The notes under the pieces: model-generated
Seen by the model: the letters and a program-made list of their open reading frames with translations, nothing else
Told to the model about the DNA's origin: nothing
Databases searched by the model: none
Assembly (NCBI RefSeq): GCF_014836985.1
Contig: NZ_JACSPU010000002.1
Coordinates: 248,001-312,000, forward strand
Source of the DNA: Planococcus wigleyi
GTDB taxonomy: Bacteria; Bacillota; Bacilli; Bacillales_A; Planococcaceae
Direction of reading: 5' to 3'
Length of the DNA: 64,000 bases
Part shown: positions 56,922 through 64,000 of the stretch, one piece after another
How the letters are laid out: each line of letters opens with the position of its first letter
How positions within the stretch are numbered: the stretch's first letter is position 1
Position numbers and translations under genes: made by a program

Positions 56922-57233
56922 ATGCAAATGGACACAATCACAGAAATTGCTTTTCAGATAATCTTGAATGCCGGCAATGGCAAATCAACCGCAATGGAAG
57001 CAATACAGGCTGCAAAAGCCAATGATTTTGAAGAAGCTGACAGGCTGTTGGCTGAGGCGGGCGAAGAACTGGGTAAAGCCCATGCATACCAGACCCAATT
57101 GCTGCAAAAAGAAGCCAGCGGAGAAGAAAACACCATTACGGTCATGCTCATCCATTCTCAGGATCATCTGATGACTTCGATGACTGTCCGGGACCTGGCT
57201 GTCGAAATCGTTGAAATCTACCGGAATAAATAA
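56922..57233 (+). CDS. licA: PTS EIIA, cellobiose/lichenan-specific
   Basis: The 103-residue helical EIIA has the phosphorylated His in MLIHSQDHLMTSMTVRDLA (HSQDHLM), as in the Lac-family trimers. It takes phosphate from HPr and passes it to EIIB. The ATG at 56922 (GGTGACAGC-type sequence, weak) may be replaced by ATG 56928. An inverted repeat follows the gene before the GH1 gene. Confidence 0.92.
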   Translation: MQMDTITEIAFQIILNAGNGKSTAMEAIQAAKANDFEEADRLLAEAGEELGKAHAYQTQLLQKEASGEENTITVMLIHSQDHLMTSMTVRDLAVEIVEIYRNK

Positions 57234-57240
57234 AAAAATG

Positions 57241-57271
57241 CACTCAGTGGGATGTTTAGATCTACTGAGTG
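57241..57271 (+). other. Hairpin between licA and the GH1 gene
   Basis: CACTCAGT (57241-57248) and ACTGAGTG (57264-57271) can pair with a 15-base loop. No T-run follows, so it may stabilise or separate mRNA parts rather than terminate. Confidence 0.5.
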
Positions 57272-57336
57272 TTAACTGAACTAATCGGACTTTTACGGAC
57301 CGTTAAAGCGGAATAGAACCCAATGGAGGTTGCAGA

Positions 57337-58734
57337 ATGGCTTTACAGTATAAGTTTCCAAAAGGATTTTGGTGGGGGAGCGCGACTTCTGCCACCCAGA
57401 TAGAAGGTGCTGCAGATGAAGGCGGAAAAGGCCGGAACATATGGGATCAATGGCATGAAAATGAACCCAATCGTTTTTTTGATGGCGTAGGCCCGGCATC
57501 CACTTCTGATTTTTATCATCTATATAAAGAAGATATTGGGTTAATGAAGGAAATCGGCCACAATACATTCCGGCTGTCTATTTCCTGGTCCCGCCTCATT
57601 CCAGGAGGACGAGGGGAGATCAATCCCGAAGCGGTGGATTTCTATAACAATGTCATCAATGAATTGATTGCACAGGAAATCGAGCCCTTCGTCACGCTGT
57701 ACCATTTTGACATGCCGTTTGAACTGCAAGAGGAAGGCGGATGGGAAAACCGGGAAGTAGTAGAGGCTTACGCGAAGTATGCCGGAGAATGCTTCCGCTT
57801 GTTCGGTGACCGGGTGAAGAAATGGTTTACGTTCAACGAACCGATTGTACCGGTCGAAGGCGGCTACCTGTACGATTTCCACTATCCGAACGTCGTCGAC
57901 GCGAGACGCGCTGTGCAAGTGGCCTATCACACCATGATTGCCCATGCCAGAGCGGTTGATGTGTTTCGGGCAGCCGGAATTGAAGGAGGCCAGATTGGCA
58001 TCATCCTGAACTTGACGCCTTCCTATCCAAGAAGTCAGCATCCGGCCGATCTGAAGGCTTCCAACGCCGCCGATCTGTTTTTCAATAGAAGTTTTCTGGA
58101 TCCGGCGGTTTTAGGAGAGTATCCGGAAGAGCTGGTGGAACTGCTGAGGGAGCATGGCCAGTTGCCGCATGCCGAAAAAGGCGATCAGGAGCTGGTGAAA
58201 TCAGGAATTGTCGATATTTTGGGCGTCAATTACTATCAGCCGCGACGTGTCAAAGCCAAAGAACATCTGCCGAATCCATATGGGCCGTTCATGCCCGACT
58301 GGTATTTCGATAATTACGAAATGCCCGGCAGGAAAATGAACCCGTACCGGGGCTGGGAAATCTATGAAAAAGGCATCTATGACATCATGATCAACCTGCG
58401 GGACAACTACGGAAACATCCAGTCGTATATTGCTGAAAACGGCATGGGGGTCGAAGATGAGTCGCGTTTTATTGAAAATGGTGAAATCCAGGACGATTAC
58501 CGCATCGAATTTATCAGCGGGCATTTAACCTGGCTGCATCAAGCGATTGAAGAAGGCTGCAATGTCAAAGGCTATCACTTATGGTCGTTCATGGACAATT
58601 GGTCGTGGATGAATGCCTATAAAAATCGCTATGGCTTCTTTTCAGTCGATATTGAAACAAAAAAACGGACACCGAAGAAAAGTGCCCATTGGATCAAAGA
58701 GGTAGCTGAACAAAATGGCTTCAACAGGACTTGA
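57337..58734 (+). CDS. bglH: GH1 6-phospho-beta-glucosidase
   Basis: The 465-residue glycoside hydrolase has the GH1 acid/base Glu in WFTFNEPIVP and the nucleophile Glu in YIAENGMG. The N-terminal motif FPKGFWWGSATSATQIEGA is standard. It hydrolyses phosphorylated beta-glucosides delivered by the PTS into glucose 6-phosphate and an aglycone or glucose. It partners the GH4 enzyme in the same operon, which is unusual redundancy, perhaps giving different substrate range. GGAGGTTGC precedes the ATG. Confidence 0.93.
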   Translation: MALQYKFPKGFWWGSATSATQIEGAADEGGKGRNIWDQWHENEPNRFFDGVGPASTSDFYHLYKEDIGLMKEIGHNTFRLSISWSRLIPGGRGEINPEAVDFYNNVINELIAQEIEPFVTLYHFDMPFELQEEGGWENREVVEAYAKYAGECFRLFGDRVKKWFTFNEPIVPVEGGYLYDFHYPNVVDARRAVQVAYHTMIAHARAVDVFRAAGIEGGQIGIILNLTPSYPRSQHPADLKASNAADLFFNRSFLDPAVLGEYPEELVELLREHGQLPHAEKGDQELVKSGIVDILGVNYYQPRRVKAKEHLPNPYGPFMPDWYFDNYEMPGRKMNPYRGWEIYEKGIYDIMINLRDNYGNIQSYIAENGMGVEDESRFIENGEIQDDYRIEFISGHLTWLHQAIEEGCNVKGYHLWSFMDNWSWMNAYKNRYGFFSVDIETKKRTPKKSAHWIKEVAEQNGFNRT

Positions 58735-58752
58735 AACGGGAGGAGTGAATAG

Positions 58753-60075
58753 ATGGAAGGCATTAAAATAGTGACAATCGGCGGTGGCTCCAGCTACACG
58801 CCCGAGTTGATCGAAGGCTTCATTAAACGCTACCCTGAATTACCGGTCCGGGAATTATGGCTCGTCGATATTCCGGAAGGACGGAAAAAGCTCGAGGTCG
58901 TCTCAGCGCTTGCCAAACGGATGGTGGAGAAAGCAGGAGTGCCGATTGAAATCCATACGACGCTTGACCGCCGGGAAGCATTGCCGGGAGCGGATTTTGT
59001 CACCACACAAATTCGCGTCGGCCATTTGGAGGCCCGTGCCAAAGATGAACGGATTCCATTGAAATACGGAGTGATTGGCCAGGAAACCAATGGTCCGGGC
59101 GGCTTATTCAAAGGGTTGCGTACCATACCGGTCATTTTGGAAATCTGCAGGGACATCGAAGAGCTTTGCCCGGAAGCCTGGTTCATCAACTTCTCGAATC
59201 CTGCCGGAATGGTGACAGAAGCTGTCTTGCGCTACAGCGGAATTACGAAAACAATCGGCTTGTGCAATGTGCCGATTGGGATGCACATGGCTGTGGCGGA
59301 AATGCTGGAAGTTGAACAAAGCCGCATCCACATCGATTTTGCTGGATTGAACCACATGGTCTTCGGTCTGGAAGTCTATTTGGACGGCAAAGCGGTTATG
59401 GGCGAGGTGCTGGATAAACTGGCAAGCGGGCCGTCGATGACCATGAAAAATATTGTCGATGTCGGTTGGGAAAAGGATTTCATCAAAGCTTTGAACCTGC
59501 TGCCCTGTCCGTACCACCGCTATTACTACCAGACGGAGAAAATGCTTGAGCAGGAACAGCAGGCGCTGCAGGACAAAGGAACGCGTGCTGAAGTGGTGCA
59601 GGACCTGGAAAAAGAATTATTCACTTTATACAGCGATGAAAGTCTGGCGGTCAAACCGAAACAATTAGAAGAGCGGGGCGGTGCATTTTACAGCGATGCG
59701 GCCTGCAACCTCATCAACTCCATCTATAACAACAAACAGGATATCCAGGTGGTCAATGTCCGGAATAATGGAGCGATTTCCAGTCTTCCGGCGGATTCGG
59801 CAGTAGAAGTCAGCTGCATCATCACAAATGAGGGGCCAAAACCGATCGCTATGGGCGGCATGCCGGTTGCAGTCAGCGGCCTGGTCCAGCAAATCAAATC
59901 ATTTGAGCGCCTGGCTGCTGAAGCGGCTGTGACGGGAAGCTACCATACCGCTTTGCTGGCAATGGCCATCAACCCTCTTGTTTCATCGGACAGCACCGCC
60001 AAACAAATTCTGGACGAAATGCTGGAAGCGCATAAAGAATACTTGCCTCAGTTTGAAAAGTCTTATGCAGGTTGA
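58753..60075 (+). CDS. licH: GH4 6-phospho-beta-glucosidase
   Basis: The 440-residue NAD- and metal-dependent hydrolase has the nucleotide site IVTIGGGSSYTPELIEGFIK, the INFSNPAGMVTEA stretch, the CNVP metal motif (LCNVPIGMHM) and FAGLNHMVF with the His. It cleaves phosphorylated beta-glucosides by a redox mechanism. Its last-place position in licBCAH is as in B. subtilis; here a GH1 gene is inserted before it. The start is 18 bases after the GH1 stop, with GGGAGGAGTG upstream. Confidence 0.93.
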   Translation: MEGIKIVTIGGGSSYTPELIEGFIKRYPELPVRELWLVDIPEGRKKLEVVSALAKRMVEKAGVPIEIHTTLDRREALPGADFVTTQIRVGHLEARAKDERIPLKYGVIGQETNGPGGLFKGLRTIPVILEICRDIEELCPEAWFINFSNPAGMVTEAVLRYSGITKTIGLCNVPIGMHMAVAEMLEVEQSRIHIDFAGLNHMVFGLEVYLDGKAVMGEVLDKLASGPSMTMKNIVDVGWEKDFIKALNLLPCPYHRYYYQTEKMLEQEQQALQDKGTRAEVVQDLEKELFTLYSDESLAVKPKQLEERGGAFYSDAACNLINSIYNNKQDIQVVNVRNNGAISSLPADSAVEVSCIITNEGPKPIAMGGMPVAVSGLVQQIKSFERLAAEAAVTGSYHTALLAMAINPLVSSDSTAKQILDEMLEAHKEYLPQFEKSYAG

Positions 60076-60251
60076 AGCGATTTAGGGAAATGATTTTAAC
60101 CTAGCGCATTTCTTGTGAAAGCAGAAATTTATGTAGATATGAATTAAATGTAAGTAAAAAGAATCATTAATAATTGATTAATTAAGGTATATTAGACTTA
60201 AAGTAACAGAGGGAAATGGATTGAAAAGCGATTGTAAGGAGAAGTGGTGAT
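60076..60251 (+). promoter_or_regulatory. Promoter region of licR
   Basis: 176 AT-rich bases upstream of licR; TTAATAATTGATTAATTAAGG near 60168-60188 is A/T-dense and may serve as UP element. No terminator follows licH, so licR may also be read from the operon promoter. Confidence 0.3.
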
Positions 60252-62183
60252 ATGTTGACCTCGCGAATGAAGAATATTTTCCGTGAATTGATGGCTGCGG
60301 AAACGCCGATTACAGGGAAATACCTGGCCGTGCTCAATCAGGTATCTTCACGGACCATCCGTGAAGATATAAAAGCCCTGGATTCGCTGCTGATTGATCA
60401 CGGGGCTTATATCGATTCGGTCATGGGGCAAGGCTACAAACTGGGAATCATGGAAGAGCCGCTTTTCCGCAGCTATTTGAAAAAGCTGTCGACAGAAGAT
60501 GCGGAACTGGAAACCATCATCCCGAAAATGCCCGAGGAACGCATCGCTTATTTGGTCAAACGGTTTTTATTGAGCGACGGTTATATCAAGCTTGAGGAAT
60601 TGGCCGACGAAATGTATATAAGCAAATCGACTCTCCAAAATGATTTGAACCAGGTGAAAAAAATGCTGGCGGTCTATGATATCCGACTGGAATCGCGTCC
60701 GAATTACGGATTGCGCGTCAATGCCGATGAACTGAAGCGCCGCTTTTGTATGGCGGAATATATATTTGTCCGCGAAGAGCCGGTAAATGAATTGTTCAAG
60801 CCCCATTTCTCCTCACTGTCACAGGAGGAACTGGATTCCATTCTGGCGGTCGTCATGGAGCAGATTCAGGAAAATAAGGTCTTGGTATCTGACATCGCCA
60901 TCAATAATTTGGTGATTCACCTGGCAATTGCCTATAAACGAATCAAGGAAGGCTATAACGTTACGTTACACTCATCCGATATTGATGAAATCTTGGAGCA
61001 GAAGGAATACAAAGTAGCCCAAAAAATCGTCCGGAAAGTACAGGAGAAATTTGCCGTTCATTTTCCTTTGGAAGAAGTGGCTTACATTGCGATGCATTTG
61101 CTGGGCACTAAAATAGCCGCGCATCCCGAAGCCGGCGAAAAAGCGGTCCAGCAAGTGATCCAAAAAGAGATCTCTGGATTGGTGGTCAAGGCATTGGAGC
61201 GGATTGAGTCTAAGCTGAATCTGGGCATTCAGAATGACCAGGAATTGATCATTGCCTTGAGCCTGCATTTAAAGCCCGCCGTCAACCGGTACCGATACGG
61301 AATGAACATCAGAAATCCCATGCTTGAGGACATCAAAGTGAATTACCCCGTCGCGTTTGAAGCAGGAATCCTGGCAGGAATGACGATCAATGAAGCAATT
61401 GGAGCAGTGATCGATGAAAATGAAATCGGGTACTTGGCGCTTCATATAGCCGCTGCCATTGAACGAAAAAAATCCATATCCGTTCCGAAAAGGTGCCTGA
61501 TCGTTTGTGCATCCGGATTGGGAACGGCCCAATTGATTTACTACAAATTAAAATCCCAATTCGGCGATAGCCTGGAAGTGGCCGGCACGACCGAATACTA
61601 TAAGCTGAAGAATTGTGAACTGGCCGGCATTGATTTCATCATCAGTTCCATTCCCATCCAGGAAGAGCTGGCAGTGCCGGTGATTGTGGTCAATGCTATT
61701 TTGGGAGAGTCCGATATCCGGAAAATCGAAAAATACATCTTGAAGGAACAGCAGCATATTTCCGCCTATTTCCAAGAAGAGCTGATCTTCCTGGGGCAGG
61801 AGCTGCGCACAAAAGAGCAGGTGCTGGAATTTCTTCATGAAAAGTTAATCGAACGCGGGCTGGTGGATGAAGGCTGCCTTCAGGCTGTATACGAACGGGA
61901 AAGAGTGGCACCGACATCCTTTGGCAACCTGGTGGCGATTCCGCATCCCATTACACCGCATTCAACAACGACTTTTTTAACGGTCTGCACACTGAAAAAG
62001 CCAATTATGTGGAAAGAAAAGCCGGTTCAGTTTGTCTGCCTGCTGAATGTCATGAAAGACAGCCAGGAAGATCTGCAGGTCATGTACGACCTGCTCGGCA
62101 GAATCATCCACGACAGCGCAATTGTGGAACGGCTGACCAAAGCCAAAACCTATGAGGAATTTATGAAAGTGATTGCTTTGTAG
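60252..62183 (+). CDS. licR: LicR-type PRD-containing transcriptional activator
   Basis: The 643-residue protein has an N-terminal HTH (MLTSRMKNIFRELMAAETPI and the Mga-like second HTH SKSTLQNDLNQVKKM), two PRD domains with phosphorylatable His (VIHLAIAYKRI, YIAMHLLG; LSLHLKPAVNRY, YLALHIAAAIER), an EIIB-like domain with Cys in IVCASGLGTAQLIYYKLK and an EIIA-like domain with His in VAIPHPITPHS. PTS phosphorylation of these sites controls activation of the lic operon. Unusual only in lying downstream of licH rather than upstream of licB. Confidence 0.93.
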   Translation: MLTSRMKNIFRELMAAETPITGKYLAVLNQVSSRTIREDIKALDSLLIDHGAYIDSVMGQGYKLGIMEEPLFRSYLKKLSTEDAELETIIPKMPEERIAYLVKRFLLSDGYIKLEELADEMYISKSTLQNDLNQVKKMLAVYDIRLESRPNYGLRVNADELKRRFCMAEYIFVREEPVNELFKPHFSSLSQEELDSILAVVMEQIQENKVLVSDIAINNLVIHLAIAYKRIKEGYNVTLHSSDIDEILEQKEYKVAQKIVRKVQEKFAVHFPLEEVAYIAMHLLGTKIAAHPEAGEKAVQQVIQKEISGLVVKALERIESKLNLGIQNDQELIIALSLHLKPAVNRYRYGMNIRNPMLEDIKVNYPVAFEAGILAGMTINEAIGAVIDENEIGYLALHIAAAIERKKSISVPKRCLIVCASGLGTAQLIYYKLKSQFGDSLEVAGTTEYYKLKNCELAGIDFIISSIPIQEELAVPVIVVNAILGESDIRKIEKYILKEQQHISAYFQEELIFLGQELRTKEQVLEFLHEKLIERGLVDEGCLQAVYERERVAPTSFGNLVAIPHPITPHSTTTFLTVCTLKKPIMWKEKPVQFVCLLNVMKDSQEDLQVMYDLLGRIIHDSAIVERLTKAKTYEEFMKVIAL

Positions 62184-62253
62184 AATGGTTCGACTTCTCT
62201 ATTTATCCGGTATCTGACGAAGGTGCCGACTCTTCAAGTCAGGAAGTGAAAAG

Positions 62254-63177
62254 ATGAACTATGCCATTGGTGTTGATATTGGCGGAACAAAGGTGGCCGT
62301 TGCGGCCGTGAATGAGCAAGGGACCATCATCAGCCGGTCAGTCATTCCGACAAACCTGGACATTGCACCCGAAGCGATGATTGCTGAAATTCAACAGGAA
62401 ATCAGAAGAATCATCGAAAGGTCAGGTGTTCACATGGACCAGGTGGTGGGAATCGGCATAGGCGCACCGGGTCCGCTGGACAGCAAAAACGGGCTCATCT
62501 CCTGCCCGCCCAATTTGCCGGCATGGGTGGATATTCCGATTCGGGACTTGATCGGGCGTGTTTTCCCCGTTCCGGTTCTGTTGGAAAACGATGCGAATGC
62601 TGCGGCTCTTGCCGAGAAATGGATCGGTGCCGCAACCGAAACCGACAACTTCATCTATATTACGGTCAGTACAGGAATCGGTGCTGGAATTATTTCAGAA
62701 GGACAGCTTCTCAAAGGGATGAAGGGGAACGCTGGAGATATTGGCCATGCAGTCATCGATCCTTCTTTTGGAGAATGTGTCTGTGGGCAATCAGGTTGCC
62801 TGGAATCAATCGCCTCCGGAACGGCCATTGCGAAGAGAGCTTCAGCAATCGTCGGCAGGGAGGTAACGGCGAAAGATGTTTTTCACCTTTATAAAGAAGG
62901 ACATCCCGACATAACAGCTTACATGAAAGATGTGTTCAACGTGCTTGGGGTGGCTTCTGTCAGTATGATCAATACCTTCGATCCCGAGAAGATCGTTTTT
63001 GGCGGGGGTGTTTCTGAATTCGGAGAGCCGATGTTTGAAGCGATTCAGCAGTATGTCCGCCGCTATGCCTTGAATCCGACTGGTCGAAAAACAGAAATTG
63101 CTGCGGCCAAACTTGGCCAAAATGCAGGTGTCATCGGAGCAGCAGCCCTCTGTTTTCACAATGGATCATTTCAATAA
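62254..63177 (+). CDS. ROK-family sugar kinase
   Basis: The 307-residue kinase has the ATP-phosphate motif GVDIGGTKVAVAAVN near the N-terminus and the ROK zinc-type signature in GHAVIDPSFGECVCGQSGCLE (CxCGxxGCxE), with catalytic Asp in LENDANAAALAE. It likely phosphorylates glucose or a related hexose released by the glucosidases. GGAAGTGA precedes the ATG. It is followed by manA after 22 bases, so the two probably form one unit linked to sugar catabolism. Confidence 0.9.
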   Translation: MNYAIGVDIGGTKVAVAAVNEQGTIISRSVIPTNLDIAPEAMIAEIQQEIRRIIERSGVHMDQVVGIGIGAPGPLDSKNGLISCPPNLPAWVDIPIRDLIGRVFPVPVLLENDANAAALAEKWIGAATETDNFIYITVSTGIGAGIISEGQLLKGMKGNAGDIGHAVIDPSFGECVCGQSGCLESIASGTAIAKRASAIVGREVTAKDVFHLYKEGHPDITAYMKDVFNVLGVASVSMINTFDPEKIVFGGGVSEFGEPMFEAIQQYVRRYALNPTGRKTEIAAAKLGQNAGVIGAAALCFHNGSFQ

Positions 63178-63199
63178 ACAGGAATCGGAGGAACTTCAG

Positions 63200-64000
63200 A
63201 TGTACGAAGAACCTATATTTTTGGAACCGGTCTTCCAAGACCGAATCTGGGGAGGAAAGAAACTCCATACCCTGTTTGGCTACGATATCCCTTCTGATAA
63301 AACGGGGGAAGCATGGGTGATATCAGCCCATGAAAAAGGTCCGTCCATCATCGCTAACGGTCTATTGAAAGGAAGGAATCTGTTGGAAGCCTGGAGTGAC
63401 AATCCGACACTATTCGGCAAAAAGCAGAGATCGGGAGATTTTCCGCTGCTGGTGAAAATATTGGATGCCAATGAAAGCTTATCGGTCCAAGTCCATCCGG
63501 ATGCCGGTTACGCTCAGGAAATGGAAAACGTTCCGTGTGGAAAAGCGGAATGCTGGTATGTATTGGATTGTGAACCGAACAGCCAAATCATTTTGGGGCA
63601 CCGGGCGGAGAGCCGCGAAGACTTCCGAAAACGCGTGGATGCAGAGCAATGGGATGAACTGTTGTTGCCGGTGCCGGTTAAAAAAGGAGATTTCTTTTAC
63701 ATTCCGAGCTGGACAGTCCATGCTATTGGAAACGGGATTATGGTCTTGGAAATCCAGCAAAGTTCCGATATCACCTATCGTGTTTATGATTATGGCCGGA
63801 AGACCAGGGAAGGAAAGACGCGCGAACTTCATATTCAATCAGCAATCGATGTCATCAATTTTCCTCATCATTCTGTCCGTCTTTCCCAAAATGCAATGAA
63901 CAGAGGGGATTTAGCCAGTACGCAATTAATCAAAGAACTTTACTTTACTGTCTATCACTGGGACATCAAAGGAAAGGTGGAAACGCCATTGAAAATGGAT
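63200..64000 (+). CDS. manA: Mannose-6-phosphate isomerase, partial (runs off the right edge)
   Basis: 267 codons are visible of a protein that normally has about 315 residues. It interconverts mannose 6-phosphate and fructose 6-phosphate with zinc. The visible part has PVFQDRIWGGKKL at the start, the zinc-binding QVHPDAGYA with Glu in KAECWYVLD, and FYIPSWTVHAIGNGIMVLEI with His. GGAGGAA precedes the ATG at 63200. Adjacent to ROK kinase; together they feed mannose or glucose-derived phosphates to glycolysis. Confidence 0.92.
   Translation, partial: MYEEPIFLEPVFQDRIWGGKKLHTLFGYDIPSDKTGEAWVISAHEKGPSIIANGLLKGRNLLEAWSDNPTLFGKKQRSGDFPLLVKILDANESLSVQVHPDAGYAQEMENVPCGKAECWYVLDCEPNSQIILGHRAESREDFRKRVDAEQWDELLLPVPVKKGDFFYIPSWTVHAIGNGIMVLEIQQSSDITYRVYDYGRKTREGKTRELHIQSAIDVINFPHHSVRLSQNAMNRGDLASTQLIKELYFTVYHWDIKGKVETPLKMD

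Noticed and set aside
1-64000. CRISPR arrays, tRNA and rRNA genes, prophage or complete insertion sequences
   Set aside because: I saw no regularly spaced direct repeats, no tRNA-like cloverleaf with a CCA end, no rRNA stretch and no transposase or integrase frame.

Overview
The window looks like chromosomal DNA of a low-to-mid GC, Gram-positive Bacillales bacterium, most likely from the Planococcaceae (Planococcus or a close relative). This rests on Bacillus-type ribosome binding sites, dense intrinsic terminators, sigma-A promoters, cre/Fur/MhqR-type operator sequences, and protein families typical of that group (DUF3784, DUF4181, DUF3953, HxlR/HPS/PHI, LicBCA). The taxon is inferred from gene content only. 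I saw no rRNA, tRNA or CRISPR array.

The most notable region is 1.4-14.0 kb, a class II lanthipeptide locus with clear cytolysin-like logic. An NprR/PlcR-type (RRNPP) regulator diverges from two precursor genes (2861-3070, 3106-3321). Their cores (TTPxC...FSxxxC) closely resemble the short subunit of enterococcal cytolysin, and both carry a two-step cleavage site, GA/SDVxxE/TTP. A terminator-like attenuator precedes LanM. Then come a stand-alone LuxR-type HTH protein, a C39-peptidase ABC exporter (LanT), a secreted subtilase (CylA-like LanP), and a third, cysteine-free small peptide with a LanA-like leader end. A convergent 57-aa secreted peptide looks like a Phr/PapR-type signal. A probable immunity unit follows: an unknown 142-aa protein, a 25-aa membrane peptide and an ABC transporter pair. 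No CylI-like immunity protein or long-type precursor is visible.

Region by region after that: a cobalamin riboswitch controlling cobT-bluB (lower-ligand synthesis) at 14.1-16.1 kb; a YdhR/DsbA-family pair with a divergent TetR and a LacI regulator at 16.1-19.1 kb; a formaldehyde (ribulose monophosphate) locus with HxlR, HAD phosphatase, cyclase, PHI and HPS facing zwf at 19.4-24.6 kb; an FMN reductase, then a SulP transporter with an ArsR regulator at 24.7-27.6 kb; an MhqR-type quinone-stress locus with two MhqR-like boxes at 27.8-30.0 kb; a MITE-like element at 30.0-30.3 kb; a flavin reductase; a GGDEF-EAL protein with an altered EAL motif; glutathione peroxidase; a transporter, nitrilase and D-2-hydroxyacid dehydrogenase at 30.4-38.5 kb; a Nudix hydrolase plus PLD-helicase-DUF3427 pair at 39.1-42.5 kb (possible nucleic-acid or phage defence); redox genes and an iron-regulated reductase at 42.6-45.1 kb; a palindromic DnaA-box cluster at 46.5-46.6 kb; TetR/SDR and small membrane proteins up to 55 kb; and from 55.2 kb to the right edge a cre-preceded aryl-beta-glucoside/cellobiose PTS operon (licB, licC, licA, GH1, GH4, licR) followed by a ROK sugar kinase and a truncated mannose-6-phosphate isomerase.

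Where two starts are possible I chose the codon with a correctly spaced Shine-Dalgarno sequence, so several genes are shorter than the longest possible reading frame.
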